64,000 bases of DNA from CAYGYG01 sp964354155 (GCA_964354155.1 CAYGYG010000003.1:62001-126000); one strand, 5' to 3'; positions 42,386-52,269 are shown, counted from the first letter of the stretch. The notes: generated from the letters alone by a model not told the origin. Numbers and translations: made by a program.

Positions 42386-43182
42386 ATCAGGCGGTCGGGG
42401 TTTTTGATTCGGGGATCGGCGGGCTGTCGGTAGTGAAGGAATTGCGCCGGCTCCTGCCTCAGGAAGACATCGTGTATTTCGGTGATACGGCGCGCCTGCC
42501 CTACGGCACCAAATCTAAGGAGACCATAACCAGATTCTCTTTTGAAAATGCCCGTTTTCTGATGGCACGCGGCGTGAAGATGATTGTCATTGCCTGCCAT
42601 TCTTCATCGGCCGCGGCGCTTGATGAGTTGAGCAAGAGCATCGATCTGCCGGTCATCGGCGTGATTGAACCGAGCGCGCGGGCCGCCTTGACTCATCATG
42701 CCGGCAATAAGATCGGTGTGATCGGGACGGCCGCGACAATCTCAAGCGGCGCCTATGAACGTGTCCTGCGGCAGTTGGGCGCGCGGGGCGAGATCATCGC
42801 ACGGGCCTGCCCGCTTTTTGTCCCGCTGGTCGAAGAGGGCTGGCTCGACCGCGAGGTCACGCGTCTGGTCGCCGAGGAGTATCTGTCCCCCCTGAAGCAG
42901 GACCGGGTCGATGTGCTGATTCTCGGTTGCACGCACTTTCCCCTGCTTAAGGACTTGATCGGGCAGGTCATGCAGGGAGTCCGCTTGATCGATGCCTCGA
43001 TCGAGACGGCTAAGGCCGTTGCCGAGATACTCAAGACCAGGGGCATCCTCAGGGGCGAAACTCAGCCGGGACGACTCAGCACCTATCTCTCTGACCTATC
43101 GCCCAATTTCAAGGAGATCGGACAGCGGTTCCTGGGCGAGGAGATCCGGGACGTGGCGCTGGTCAAACTGGAGGAGAAGTGA
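42382..43182 (+). CDS. murI: Glutamate racemase
   Basis: 266-aa enzyme giving D-Glu for peptidoglycan. GVFDSGIGGLSVVKELRRLLP, YFGDTARLPYGTKS, IGVIEPS and ILGCTHFPLL (second catalytic Cys) are all canonical. The first catalytic Cys lies in VIACHSSSAAAL, where the common N-T is H-S. The start is TTG at 42382, overlapping the amidase stop; AGGAGG about 6 nt upstream supports it. Next to the amidase it makes a small cell-wall operon. Confidence 0.94.
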   Translation: MNQAVGVFDSGIGGLSVVKELRRLLPQEDIVYFGDTARLPYGTKSKETITRFSFENARFLMARGVKMIVIACHSSSAAALDELSKSIDLPVIGVIEPSARAALTHHAGNKIGVIGTAATISSGAYERVLRQLGARGEIIARACPLFVPLVEEGWLDREVTRLVAEEYLSPLKQDRVDVLILGCTHFPLLKDLIGQVMQGVRLIDASIETAKAVAEILKTRGILRGETQPGRLSTYLSDLSPNFKEIGQRFLGEEIRDVALVKLEEK

Positions 43183-43892
43183 GGGGTGATGGTCGTAATT
43201 ATGACGCGTTGAGACCAATCAAAGTTGAGATCGACTTTCTGAAGTTTGCCGAAGGTTCCTGTCTCATTACCGCCGGCAATACTAAGGTAGTCTGCGCCGC
43301 GACGGTGGAAAACAAGGTCCCGCCTTTTCTCGTCGGTTCAGGTACGGGCTGGATCACGGCGGAATATGGCCTCTTGCCCCGCTCAACCAAGGCGCGGGTC
43401 CAGCGGGAGGCCGTATCCGGTCGAATGACGGGGCGGACGCATGAAATCAAGAGATTCATCGGTCGCTCGCTCCGTCCGGTGATCGACTTGAAAGCATTGG
43501 GGGAAAAGACTATCATTCTCGACTGTGACGTCATCCAGGCGGATGGCGGCACCAGGACGCTGTCGGTGAACGGCGCCTTCATCGCCCTCTCTTCCTTGTT
43601 CAACCGATTGGTCAAGGGCGGCGAAATCTACCGCAATCCGATTGTTGATTATGTCGGTGCCGTCAGCGTAGGCATTGTCGACGGCAAGCCGCTGCTCGAT
43701 CTGTGCTATGAAGAAGATTCCAAGGCGGACGTCGACATGAACTTGGTGATGACGGGGCAGGGGCGGATCATTGAAATCCAGGGTACGGCAGAACACAACC
43801 CTTTCACGGAAAACGACCTGTACCGGTTACACGACTTGGCGAAGAAAGGGATAAATGAAATCATTACACTTCAGAAAAGTATTCTGAAGTAA
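43179..43892 (+). CDS. rph: Ribonuclease PH
   Basis: 237-aa phosphorolytic exonuclease that trims tRNA 3' ends. RNYDALRPIKVEIDFLKFAEGSCLI, GWITAEYGLLPRSTKARVQREA, GRTHEIKRFIGRSLRPVIDL (phosphate-binding Arg) and ILDCDVIQADGGTRTLSVNGA are the signatures. The N terminus lacks the few residues usual before RxDGR. It starts with GTG inside the end of murI. Confidence 0.96.
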   Translation: MRGDGRNYDALRPIKVEIDFLKFAEGSCLITAGNTKVVCAATVENKVPPFLVGSGTGWITAEYGLLPRSTKARVQREAVSGRMTGRTHEIKRFIGRSLRPVIDLKALGEKTIILDCDVIQADGGTRTLSVNGAFIALSSLFNRLVKGGEIYRNPIVDYVGAVSVGIVDGKPLLDLCYEEDSKADVDMNLVMTGQGRIIEIQGTAEHNPFTENDLYRLHDLAKKGINEIITLQKSILK

Positions 43893-43905
43893 CGGATGAT
43901 TACTG

Positions 43906-44295
43906 ATGGAAACAGATAGATTGATCCATAAGGAATTGACGTATCGAATCATTGGTATTATGTATAAGTTTCACACATCTCTCGGGTGTGGATTTCCAGA
44001 GAAAATTTACCGGAGAGCCATGGAGATTGAGCTCAAGAAAGAGGACATTAAGTATGAAACCGAAAAAGAGACTCGAATTCAATATGAAGGGAAGAATATC
44101 GGATCTCTTCGGCTAGATTTCGTTGTTGACGACAAAGTGATTTTAGAATTGAAGGCCGTTGAGCGATTGGCCAAGATATTTCGCGAGCAGCTAATTTCAC
44201 AGCTGAAGGCCGCTCCGTATGAAGTTGGTTTGCTTGTCAACTTCGGCTCACCTAAACTGGAATATATTAGAGTTGTCAGGCGGAAACCAGTATGA
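43906..44295 (+). CDS. GxxExxY family protein
   Basis: 129-aa protein of the GxxExxY family: the name-giving motif is LGCGFPEKIY at ~26-35. LDFVVDDKVILELKAVERL follows, with D-x-n-ELK resembling the PD-(D/E)xK nuclease core, so a nuclease-like fold is likely. The composition is clearly more AT-rich than rph and rluD on either side, and it splits this operon, suggesting recent acquisition. Function is not known. Its 3' end overlaps an in-frame extension of rluD, but the chosen rluD start avoids it. Confidence 0.85.
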   Translation: METDRLIHKELTYRIIGIMYKFHTSLGCGFPEKIYRRAMEIELKKEDIKYETEKETRIQYEGKNIGSLRLDFVVDDKVILELKAVERLAKIFREQLISQLKAAPYEVGLLVNFGSPKLEYIRVVRRKPV

Positions 44296-44344
44296 ATCCA
44301 ACGGGTTATCCGTTTGCATCCGCTTCGTTATCCGTCTGAATCCA

Positions 44345-45328
44345 ATGGATACTCTAAAAGAGTTCACCCGTATCGTCTCCGAGAAAATGCGCGGGGCGCG
44401 GCTCGACCAGTACCTGATCCAGGGCGGTATCGGTATTTCGCGGAATCTGGCGCAGCAGTTGATCGATGCCGGCAAGGTGACGGTCAATGGACGGCCGGCC
44501 AAGCCGTCGTACCGCGTGAAGACCGGTGATTCGGTGATCGCGAATTTCGAGGTGGCAAGCGAACCGGATATCAAACCGGAGAAGATGGATTTGAAGATCA
44601 TCTTCGAGGACAGTGACCTGGTCATTGTCGACAAACCGCGCGGCATCATCGTCCATCCGGCCCGGGGCAACTTCGAGCATACCCTGGTCAACGCACTTCT
44701 ATACCACTGCGGGAATCTCCCGACGCTTTCTGAAGCGACCAGGCCCGGGGTTGTTCACCGGCTGGACAAGGAGACAACCGGGCTATTGATCTTTGCCAAG
44801 ACCGACCAGGCGCTGAGCCTCATGGGCAAGGCGATTGAGGCGCGCCGAATCAAGCGCGAATATCTGGCCCTGTGCTGGGGTGATATGCCCTTGAACCAGG
44901 GCGAGATCGAGGCACCGATCGGCCGTTCAATACTGGACCGGAAGAAGATGTCGGTAACGCCGTTCTCCTCGAGGTCAGCGCTGACCCGCTATCAAGTCCT
45001 GGAACGGTTCGGGGTCGCCACCTATCTGAGGCTTGCGCTCCAGACCGGCCGTACCCACCAGATCCGGGTCCACATGGCGCACATCGACCATCCGATCGTC
45101 GGCGACCCGGACTACAACGGCCGGAGCGTGTCGGTGATCGAAGACCGTAAGTACGTTGAGATCTTCAGGCGAGTGCTGGAGTTGATCGACCGGCAGGCGC
45201 TGCACGCCGCCTTCCTGGCCTTCGACCACCCGATATCGAAGAAACCTCTGAAGCTCGAATCGCCGTTACCCGAAGATTTTGCCAGGGTCCTTGAATACCT
45301 GAGAAGGGAAGTAGAGAGTAGCAAGTAG
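44345..45328 (+). CDS. rluD: Pseudouridine synthase, RluD family
   Basis: 327-aa enzyme modifying uridines in 23S rRNA. N-terminal S4 domain (RLDQYLIQGGIGISRNLAQQLIDAGKVTVNGRPAKPSYRV), then the catalytic domain with VVHRLDKETTGLLIFAK (catalytic Asp), ALQTGRTHQIRVHMAHIDHPIVGDPDY and AFLAFDHPISKKPL. The start is ATG 44345 (MDTLKEFTR); a longer open frame from 44219 overlaps the GxxExxY gene and does not resemble the family. Confidence 0.94.
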   Translation: MDTLKEFTRIVSEKMRGARLDQYLIQGGIGISRNLAQQLIDAGKVTVNGRPAKPSYRVKTGDSVIANFEVASEPDIKPEKMDLKIIFEDSDLVIVDKPRGIIVHPARGNFEHTLVNALLYHCGNLPTLSEATRPGVVHRLDKETTGLLIFAKTDQALSLMGKAIEARRIKREYLALCWGDMPLNQGEIEAPIGRSILDRKKMSVTPFSSRSALTRYQVLERFGVATYLRLALQTGRTHQIRVHMAHIDHPIVGDPDYNGRSVSVIEDRKYVEIFRRVLELIDRQALHAAFLAFDHPISKKPLKLESPLPEDFARVLEYLRREVESSK

Positions 45329-45570
45329 AGAGTAGAGAGAAAGAATCGGATGAAGGCAAGTTAGACTATCCCCGATATTCATTGTCATTGCGAGGAGCGT
45401 AGCGACGAAGCAATCTCAGTTTCTCACACACGTTTCCCTCTGCACCGGGCAGGCACTTAGCAGCAACGGTTAGGCCCCATTCTCCTATTCGGCTATTCGG
45501 CAATTGCCGAATAGCCGAACGTCAGAATCCTGCAACACTCCCTGCTCGATCCCGGGCCGCAAAATAACTC
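45329..45570. repeat. Dispersed repeats including a perfect 32-nt palindrome
   Basis: No gene seen. CTACTC/GAGTAG-type runs at 45305-45345, an element fragment GTCATTGCGAGGAGCG... at 45383-45417, and a perfect 32-nt palindrome at 45488-45519 (half-site TTCGGCTATTCGGCAA). A related incomplete copy lies at 6941-6966. Confidence 0.8.
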
Positions 45571-45598
45571 TTGACTTCTCCCCTGGTGTATGGATAAT
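45571..45598 (+). promoter_or_regulatory. Promoter of the repeat-protein pair 45643-51059
   Basis: TTGACT at 45571-45576, 16-nt spacer, GATAAT at 45593-45598. Here a ~38-nt leader with TTGGAGG 3 nt before the ATG follows, unlike the leaderless genes. Confidence 0.65.
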
Positions 45599-45642
45599 GA
45601 TTCTGAATCACTTCTGACGGCATACCGATATCTTGGAGGTCT

Positions 45643-48372
45643 ATGTTTAGAGCATTGGAGAACAGACACGTGACCGGGACACTGGCAGTACTGGTCTTCG
45701 TTTTTTCATCCTTGATTCAAGCCCAGGACAGCCTCAGATGCCCGACTTCAATCCAACCGCCGTTTGATATGGGTGAGGTGATTGGGCAGGTTTCGCATGA
45801 CCGATGGAGCGGACATCAAACAACCGGAGAATTCTTGGTTGACACGAGTATTTCGTACGTATCTGCCCCGGACGTGCAGGACGATGCTGCCATGGCATCC
45901 GATGGTTTGAATTGCCTGGCGGTGTGGTCTGACCATCGTGATGGAGCTGCCAATCGCAACATATATGGGACACGCGTCAATCAAGGAGGAACGATTCTCG
46001 ATCCAGCGAGTATTCCGATATCGACTAACAACGACCACGAATATCGTCCGGATGTTGCGTCTGATGGAACAGACTATCTCGTTGTCTGGGAGAAGCTCTC
46101 GACAGCGGGCAGTTTTGACATATACGGAGCGCGAGTCACGCAATCGGGTGCAGTGCTTGACCCTGGTGGCATACCGATTTCGACTGAAGTTAACCATCAG
46201 CAGTTTCCCGCAGTATCGTTCGATGGCGCGAACTACTTCGTAGTCTGGTCAGACTATAGAGGCGGTTACTGGGTCATTTATGGAGCGCGCATCAGCCGAG
46301 CGGGGCACGTCATCGACAGCGTGGGTATTTGGATTAGTCGTCTGACTGCGCTTGCGCAGTATCCATCTGTCACATTCGACGGTTCTAACTACTTCGTGGT
46401 TTGGCAAGATCGGCGTAGTGGCACAAAATGGGACATATACGGGGCACGTGTCAGCCCCACAGGTGCAGTTCTCGACCCAGAAGGTCTGGTTGTTGCCGAC
46501 GTCTTTGCGGACAAGACCTCTCCGTCCGTTACATGGTGCCAAGATAACTACCTTGTCGTGTGGCAGGATTCTCGAAACTCCAGTCTGTATAGTGCTCGCG
46601 TTGGACGCAGCGGTGCGGTGCTCGACACAATCCGTCTGGCCGGTGGGATTCGCCTGAACCCATCTATTATCAAAGGATGGAAGGACTGTCTGATTGCATG
46701 GGAGCAGTGGATCCAGACAGGACCGCATACGTGGCAGTCGGACGTCTATGGAACGCGGATTTCTCATTCTGGATTGATACTCGACCCCGCACCCATCCGC
46801 ATTTGTGATTTACCGAGTAGCATTGCATCACCGAAGGGCACTTTTAGTGGTACGAATTGGACGGTTGGTTGGGAGGACGGCCGTGGGGCCTGCAATGTAC
46901 GCGACATCTATGGAGCGCGGGTCGACGTGTCCGGAATTGTCCTCGATCCGGCAGGATTTCCCTTGTCTACTGCGGTGAATCACCAGAGTCAGCCGTGGGC
47001 AGTCTTTGATGGCGTCAACTTCCTTCTTGTATGGGAAGACCGCTGCGCGGGCAAATTCTGCGACATCCACGGCACGCGTATTGATGGTGTTGGCAACGTG
47101 CTCGATTCTGTTGCCCTTGTCATTTCGGCGGCTGCTAATGACCAGCGGGCTCCGAGGCTGGCCTACGACGGTAACAACTACCTCGTGGCGTGGTCTGATT
47201 TCCGGAACGGCAACAATATAGACGTCTTCTGTGCACGGCTGAATCGGAACGGTTCGTGCCTTGACACGAATGGTATCATTGTTACGGCGTCGGCCGGGAG
47301 CAGTCAAGAACGTCCGTCTCTGGCCTTCGATGGTTTGAACTATCTGATCGTGTGGATGGACTACCGCAATGGTGTATGGGATATCTACGGTTCGCGCGTT
47401 AGTCCGGCCGGTTTGGTGATAGACTCACTCGGCATAGCCATTTCGAAGGCGAGCGAGAGACAAATGTACCCGGCAGTTGATTTTGATGGCACAGACTACT
47501 TGGTTGTATGGCAGGATAGACGCCGTGGCAACTGGGATATCTATGGGACCCGTGTCAGTCAAGAGGGAGTGGTCTTAGATTCGGTAGGATTTATTCTGAC
47601 CAACAGCAGTCGTGATCAATCTATGCCCTCCATCACCTTCGGCGGCACAGACTACTTTGTTACGTGGTGGGACGGGACCAGTAACCCCAGCTATCAAGGA
47701 CTCTACGGTGCGCGCGTTACTACTGGGGGTGTGGTTCGGGATCCCGCTGGCATCTTCATAGATAGGAAGTGCGGACAAAACTCGGCTGTTACATTTGACG
47801 GCAGGGATTATATCGTTCTGTCGGAAGACACTGTTGGCGCAGGATACGACATCTACGCTGCGAGGGTTACTACAGGTGGCGCCTGCATTGAACGCTATAT
47901 TGTATCGGATCAGCAGAAGAATCAGATTTTCCCCACGATCGTTCATGGTCTCGGGGGGCAGTGTTTAGCCGCGTATTCCGGATGGACGGATTCGATCAAC
48001 GGTCGACCGGCCAACACGATGAGGATATGGGGGAAGTTGCTGTCGCAGGTGGGAATAGAAGAAGATCAAATATCAAATATTAGATATCAAACAGGGAACT
48101 TACAGATTTATCCTAATCCCTTCCGCCGGCAGGTGAAGATTGAATTTGGTATGGGGCATGGGGCAAAGGGCATAGAACTATGGATTTATGATATCTCTGG
48201 AAGGATGGTTAAGTCCTTCCCTCTTGCTACTCGTTCCGCTCTACTCGCTACTTCTTCGATCATTTGGGATGGTTCTGACGACCGTGGTCTGCAGCTCCCA
48301 GCCGGCGTCTACTTCTGCCGACTGGAAGCTTCTGAACTGAGCATCACAAGAAAGGTTTTGAGAATAAAATGA
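45643..48372 (+). CDS. Giant exported protein with 14 IYGARV repeats and a C-terminal sorting domain
   Basis: 909 aa. Signal peptide (LAVLVFVFSSLIQAQ), a short linker with DSLRCPTSIQPPFD, then 14 tandem repeats of ~50 residues with consensus p.vaFDG.NYLVVW.D.R.g..DIYGARV...G.vLD..Gi.Is, and a C-terminal sorting domain (YPNPFRRQVKIEFG, LWIYDISGRMVKSFPL, LQLPAGVYFCRLEA). Fourteen blade-sized repeats fit two seven-bladed beta-propellers (inference). The C-terminal domain resembles FlgD/type-IX secretion sorting domains. The next paralogue starts in its stop codon (ATGA). Confidence 0.88.
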   Translation: MFRALENRHVTGTLAVLVFVFSSLIQAQDSLRCPTSIQPPFDMGEVIGQVSHDRWSGHQTTGEFLVDTSISYVSAPDVQDDAAMASDGLNCLAVWSDHRDGAANRNIYGTRVNQGGTILDPASIPISTNNDHEYRPDVASDGTDYLVVWEKLSTAGSFDIYGARVTQSGAVLDPGGIPISTEVNHQQFPAVSFDGANYFVVWSDYRGGYWVIYGARISRAGHVIDSVGIWISRLTALAQYPSVTFDGSNYFVVWQDRRSGTKWDIYGARVSPTGAVLDPEGLVVADVFADKTSPSVTWCQDNYLVVWQDSRNSSLYSARVGRSGAVLDTIRLAGGIRLNPSIIKGWKDCLIAWEQWIQTGPHTWQSDVYGTRISHSGLILDPAPIRICDLPSSIASPKGTFSGTNWTVGWEDGRGACNVRDIYGARVDVSGIVLDPAGFPLSTAVNHQSQPWAVFDGVNFLLVWEDRCAGKFCDIHGTRIDGVGNVLDSVALVISAAANDQRAPRLAYDGNNYLVAWSDFRNGNNIDVFCARLNRNGSCLDTNGIIVTASAGSSQERPSLAFDGLNYLIVWMDYRNGVWDIYGSRVSPAGLVIDSLGIAISKASERQMYPAVDFDGTDYLVVWQDRRRGNWDIYGTRVSQEGVVLDSVGFILTNSSRDQSMPSITFGGTDYFVTWWDGTSNPSYQGLYGARVTTGGVVRDPAGIFIDRKCGQNSAVTFDGRDYIVLSEDTVGAGYDIYAARVTTGGACIERYIVSDQQKNQIFPTIVHGLGGQCLAAYSGWTDSINGRPANTMRIWGKLLSQVGIEEDQISNIRYQTGNLQIYPNPFRRQVKIEFGMGHGAKGIELWIYDISGRMVKSFPLATRSALLATSSIIWDGSDDRGLQLPAGVYFCRLEASELSITRKVLRIK

Positions 48373-51059
48373 AATCAGTAATTGTGTCGACTCTTCTTTC
48401 TATCAGCTTGCTGTTGGCCCAGGACAGCCTCAGATACCCGACTTCAATCCAGCCACCGTTTGATGTGAAGGAGGCAGTACGGCAATTCGCACAGATGCCA
48501 TCAGTGGACTTAGACGAACCCCCAACATTCTTGCTCGACACATTTGCTGCATATGTTCCGGCGCTGGATGCTCAGTCCAACGCTTCGATCGCCTATGACG
48601 GTACGAACTACCTTGTTGTCTGGCATGATGGCCGCAGTGGTTATCTGAACGGCGACATTTATGGAGCGCGCGTCGATAAGAACGGGCGCGCTCTGGATCC
48701 GGCGGGCTTCCCCATCTGCCGAAGGCCGAACCACCAAGGCTATCCCTCGGTCGCGTTCGATGGTGGCAATTATCTCGTTGTATGGCAGGATGCGCGGATC
48801 GACACAGCTTACGATGTTTACGGTGCTCGTGTGAACAGAGCCGGAAAAGTGCTTGACACCGTAGGCATTCCGATATCGCCGGCTGTGCACGCGCAGAAAT
48901 TTCCGTCGGTGGCTTTCGATGGAAGGAACTTCTTAGTCGTATGGCAGGATTGCCGTGGGAACGGTTCAACTGTAGACATCTACGCAAGCCGGGTGAGTTC
49001 CGCAGGAACTGTTGTAGATGCCGCGGGCATCATCGTTTCAGCCGCTGGAGGTAATCAGGTAAATCCTTCGATTGCATCTGACGCGACAAGCAGCCTGGTG
49101 GTGTGGCAGGATTACCGGAGCAACCCTTCGTACAGCGATATCTATGGTGCGCGGGTCAGTCAATCGGGCACAGTCCTTGAGCCGGCAGGTGTTTCCATCT
49201 CAGTCGCGAACAAGGATCAACGATGCCCAGCATTAGTCTTCGGTGTGGCTGACTATCTTGTCTTGTGGAACGATTTCCGTGGTTCGGATAGTAGCGATAT
49301 CTACGGCGCACGCGTCAGTCGAACCGGGGTTGTGCTTGATACCGCGGGTATTGTCATCTCGGCATTGGCCAATCGACAGGAGTACCCGTCGGGTACCTTC
49401 GATGGAGTGAACTACTTTGTCGTTTGGGGGGATGAGCATACCGGGCCGCGCCGGTTCGACATCTACGGCGCACGCGTGAGTCAGTCCGGCGCAGTCGTAG
49501 ACACTGAAGGAATCGCAATCTCGATTGTCGGTTCGAACGAAGGGTTGCCAGCGGTTGGTTACGACGGAAGCAGGTACTTTGTTGCGTGGGACGATTGGCG
49601 GGGAGGTGGTTGGGACATCTATGGGGCCAGGGTAGCCAAGGACGGGAATGTGATTGACTCAGCGGGAATCGTGGTGTCATTTGCAGCAACTGACCAGCGG
49701 TATCCTTCGGTCGCCTTCGACAGTACAAACTATCTCGCCGTCTGGCAGGAGTGGCGCGGCAACACGTTTGACATATATGGTTCCCGTGCCACTTCGCTTG
49801 GAGCCCTCGTCGACGAGAGGGGATTTCCGATATCGACGGCCAGCGGCTGGCAATGGTATCCGGCCGTGGCTTCGGACGGAATGGATCACTTGGTTGTATG
49901 GCAGGATCATCGTGCCAACGCTAGCTATGGAGACATCTACGGCGCGAGAGTCACATGGTCTGGCATGGTCCTTGATCCGGAGGGAATTCCGATAGCGACG
50001 GTTCTCAACGAACGGACCCCTGCGCTTGCGCATGACGGCACGAACTACTTGGTGGTCTGGATGGAGGGAACCGGGGGCACTAGTATTTTTGGCTCACGAG
50101 TCGACCGGCAGGGATGCGTGATCGACACAAATGCAGTGGCTATCTCCGTCACTGGATTGTCGCGAGCACCGAGCGTGACCTTTGGTAACACAAACTACTT
50201 TGTTGTTTGGTCTCAATCCGAGAACATCTACGGTGCGCGGGTAAGTATAGAAGGGGTAGTCCTTGATCCGGGTGGCATTGTCATCTCGGCGGCGGCCAGG
50301 GCGCAGAACCTACCACAGGCGGCGTTTGACGGCAATGACTACATGGTTGTGTGGCACGACCAGCGGTCGGGTTCCTTGGATATCTACTGTTCGCGAGTCA
50401 GTCGAGACGGCGTTGTGCTCGATACCGGGGGCATTGCAGTCTCGACCGCCCCGGGTCACCAGGCGTCGGCGGCGATCGCGTTCGATGGGTGCAACTACGT
50501 GATCATGTGGGAAGACTACCGAAGCAATGCTTATGGTGATATTTACGGCGCACGCGTAACCAAATCCGGCGTAGTGGTGGACAGCTTTGCAGTATTCAAC
50601 GAGGCAACGGCGGAACTGGTGCCAACCATTGTCTATGGAAGAGATGGCCGATGTCTGGTCGCGTACTACGGTTGGACGGATTCTCTGAAGCATAAGCCGG
50701 CCTATACATTCCGCGTATGGGGCCTCTTGACCCAGCCGATGTCGGCCATTGAGGCTGGTGCACCGGCGCCCACGTTCATCGAACGGCTCGAGATCCACCC
50801 CAATCCGTTCCGAGGGCAGACGAAGATCGAACTCGGCACGGCGCATGGGGCAAAGAGCATGGAGCTAAGGATTTATGACGTGTCCGGTAGGATGGTGAAG
50901 TCATTCCCTCTTGCTTCGCGGACCTGTCTACTCGCTACTTCTTCCATCGCCTGGGATGGTACTGATGACCGCGGTGCGCAGCTTCCCGCTGGGGTCTACT
51001 TCTGTCGACTGGGAAAGCACTCTGACTGTGTAACCCGGAAGGTTGTCAAACTGGAGTAG
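48369..51059 (+). CDS. Giant exported protein with 14 IYGARV repeats, second paralogue
   Basis: 896 aa. Signal peptide (VSTLLSISLLLAQ), then the same linker motif DSLRYPTSIQPPFD as the preceding gene, 14 repeats of the W.D.R...DIYGARV type, and a C-terminal domain with HPNPFRGQTKIELG, RIYDVSGRMVKSFPL and LPAGVYFCRLG. The linker before the last strand (ASRTCLLATSS) is coded by a CTACTCGCTACTT run like those between genes. Tandem duplication of the upstream gene is evident from shared N- and C-termini. Likely exported and surface-attached. Confidence 0.88.
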   Translation: MKSVIVSTLLSISLLLAQDSLRYPTSIQPPFDVKEAVRQFAQMPSVDLDEPPTFLLDTFAAYVPALDAQSNASIAYDGTNYLVVWHDGRSGYLNGDIYGARVDKNGRALDPAGFPICRRPNHQGYPSVAFDGGNYLVVWQDARIDTAYDVYGARVNRAGKVLDTVGIPISPAVHAQKFPSVAFDGRNFLVVWQDCRGNGSTVDIYASRVSSAGTVVDAAGIIVSAAGGNQVNPSIASDATSSLVVWQDYRSNPSYSDIYGARVSQSGTVLEPAGVSISVANKDQRCPALVFGVADYLVLWNDFRGSDSSDIYGARVSRTGVVLDTAGIVISALANRQEYPSGTFDGVNYFVVWGDEHTGPRRFDIYGARVSQSGAVVDTEGIAISIVGSNEGLPAVGYDGSRYFVAWDDWRGGGWDIYGARVAKDGNVIDSAGIVVSFAATDQRYPSVAFDSTNYLAVWQEWRGNTFDIYGSRATSLGALVDERGFPISTASGWQWYPAVASDGMDHLVVWQDHRANASYGDIYGARVTWSGMVLDPEGIPIATVLNERTPALAHDGTNYLVVWMEGTGGTSIFGSRVDRQGCVIDTNAVAISVTGLSRAPSVTFGNTNYFVVWSQSENIYGARVSIEGVVLDPGGIVISAAARAQNLPQAAFDGNDYMVVWHDQRSGSLDIYCSRVSRDGVVLDTGGIAVSTAPGHQASAAIAFDGCNYVIMWEDYRSNAYGDIYGARVTKSGVVVDSFAVFNEATAELVPTIVYGRDGRCLVAYYGWTDSLKHKPAYTFRVWGLLTQPMSAIEAGAPAPTFIERLEIHPNPFRGQTKIELGTAHGAKSMELRIYDVSGRMVKSFPLASRTCLLATSSIAWDGTDDRGAQLPAGVYFCRLGKHSDCVTRKVVKLE

Positions 51060-51107
51060 AGCGCAGTTTTTCTGCTTTCTTCTTTCCCTAACCTCTAGCT
51101 TCTTTTT

Positions 51108-52253
51108 CTACTCCCATACCCCCGCGATTTTGAATCCGCAGAACTTGCAGTTGTTACCTTTCAAGTTGTTGGCCTTGATCGTGTAGCCGACGCGTTCGAT
51201 GACCGCCTTCTTGCATTTCGGGCAGTAGGTATTCTCTTCTGGTTGGCCCGGCAGGTTGCCGATGTAGACGTAGTGAAGACCTGCTCCCCGGGCGATGTCA
51301 TAGGCCTGCTTGAGAGTCTCGGCTGGGGTTGGGATGAGGTTGTTGAGCTTGTACATAGGGTAGAACCGGGATATGTGAAGCGGCACGTCAAGTCCCAACT
51401 CCTTGACAATCCATTCGCACATCATTCTCATGTCGTCCGGGTTGTCATTTTTGGTGGGAATGATCAGATTAGTGATCTCAAGGTGGACCCTATTCTTCTT
51501 CAGAGTCTTGAGTGTTGCCAAAACCGGAGCCAGGGTTCCTGAAGTCATTGACGTATAGAACTCATTGGTAAACCCTTTGAGGTCGATATCCGCGGCGTCA
51601 AGGTACTGACACAACTCCTCGAGCGGTTTCTGATTGATGTAGCCGTTGGAATGCATTACGTTCTTGATGCCTTGTTTCCGGGCCGACTTGCAGGTCGCAA
51701 GCATGTACTCAAAGAAAATCACCGGCTCAGTATAGGTGTAGGCAATTGTCGGGGACCGATATTTTCGAGCCGAAGCAACGACGTCTTCTGGTCCGAGGTC
51801 GGCATTCTGGGTGTCTTCAGGCTCAGCCTGAGAGATATCCCAGTTCTGGCAGTTTTTGCAGGTGAAATTGCAGCCGGCCACCGCGATCGACAGGGCCGTG
51901 GTCCCAGGCAGGAAGTGGAAGAACGGTTTCTTTTCAATCGGATCGATATGGACCGCACAAGGATTGCCGTAGGCGAAAGTGTAGTACTTGCCTTCACGAT
52001 TCTCCCGTGCCCGGCAGAACCCTTTCATCCCCGGTTTCACCACACATTCACGCGGGCACAATAGGCACTTCACATCCCCTTTGGGCAGGGCTAGGTAATG
52101 GAGTGCGGGCTGAGGGTTGACATAGCCGAGCTTGATATCCTGGGCACTGAGCCGTTCCGCCGACTTGACCAGCAGCGCAAGCGAGGTGCCGCCCCAGAGA
52201 CACTTCTTGAGAAAATCTCGCCGGGTGATGCAGCTTTCGAAGAAGAGATTCAT
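51108..52253 (-). CDS. Radical SAM enzyme, AmmeMemoRadiSam type, with Tat-like signal
   Basis: 381 aa. N-terminal twin-arginine motif TRRDFLKK (10-17) followed by a hydrophobic stretch GGTSLALLV. Then CLLCPRECVVKPGMKGFC, the radical SAM motif C128-x3-C132-x2-C135 (CNFTCKNCQNWD), YTYTEPVIFFEY and HISRFYPMY typical of AmrS, and a C-terminal zinc-ribbon-like CPKCKKAV...CKFCGF. Start 52253 lies 17 nt after the upstream gene. AMMECR1 and MEMO1 partners are not seen nearby. An exported radical SAM enzyme would be odd, so the signal may instead be a leftover or membrane anchor. Confidence 0.87.
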   Translation of the reverse strand: MNLFFESCITRRDFLKKCLWGGTSLALLVKSAERLSAQDIKLGYVNPQPALHYLALPKGDVKCLLCPRECVVKPGMKGFCRARENREGKYYTFAYGNPCAVHIDPIEKKPFFHFLPGTTALSIAVAGCNFTCKNCQNWDISQAEPEDTQNADLGPEDVVASARKYRSPTIAYTYTEPVIFFEYMLATCKSARKQGIKNVMHSNGYINQKPLEELCQYLDAADIDLKGFTNEFYTSMTSGTLAPVLATLKTLKKNRVHLEITNLIIPTKNDNPDDMRMMCEWIVKELGLDVPLHISRFYPMYKLNNLIPTPAETLKQAYDIARGAGLHYVYIGNLPGQPEENTYCPKCKKAVIERVGYTIKANNLKGNNCKFCGFKIAGVWE

Positions 52254-52269
52254 TTTGGACGTTTGATTC

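Noticed and set aside
44219..44344. Longer start for rluD
   Set aside because: This part overlaps the GxxExxY gene and does not resemble the S4-domain start, which begins at 44345.
45643..51059. CRISPR-like array suspected from regular repetition
   Set aside because: The repetition is at protein level (~150 nt units, divergent DNA) in long open frames; no short identical repeats with spacers exist in the window.
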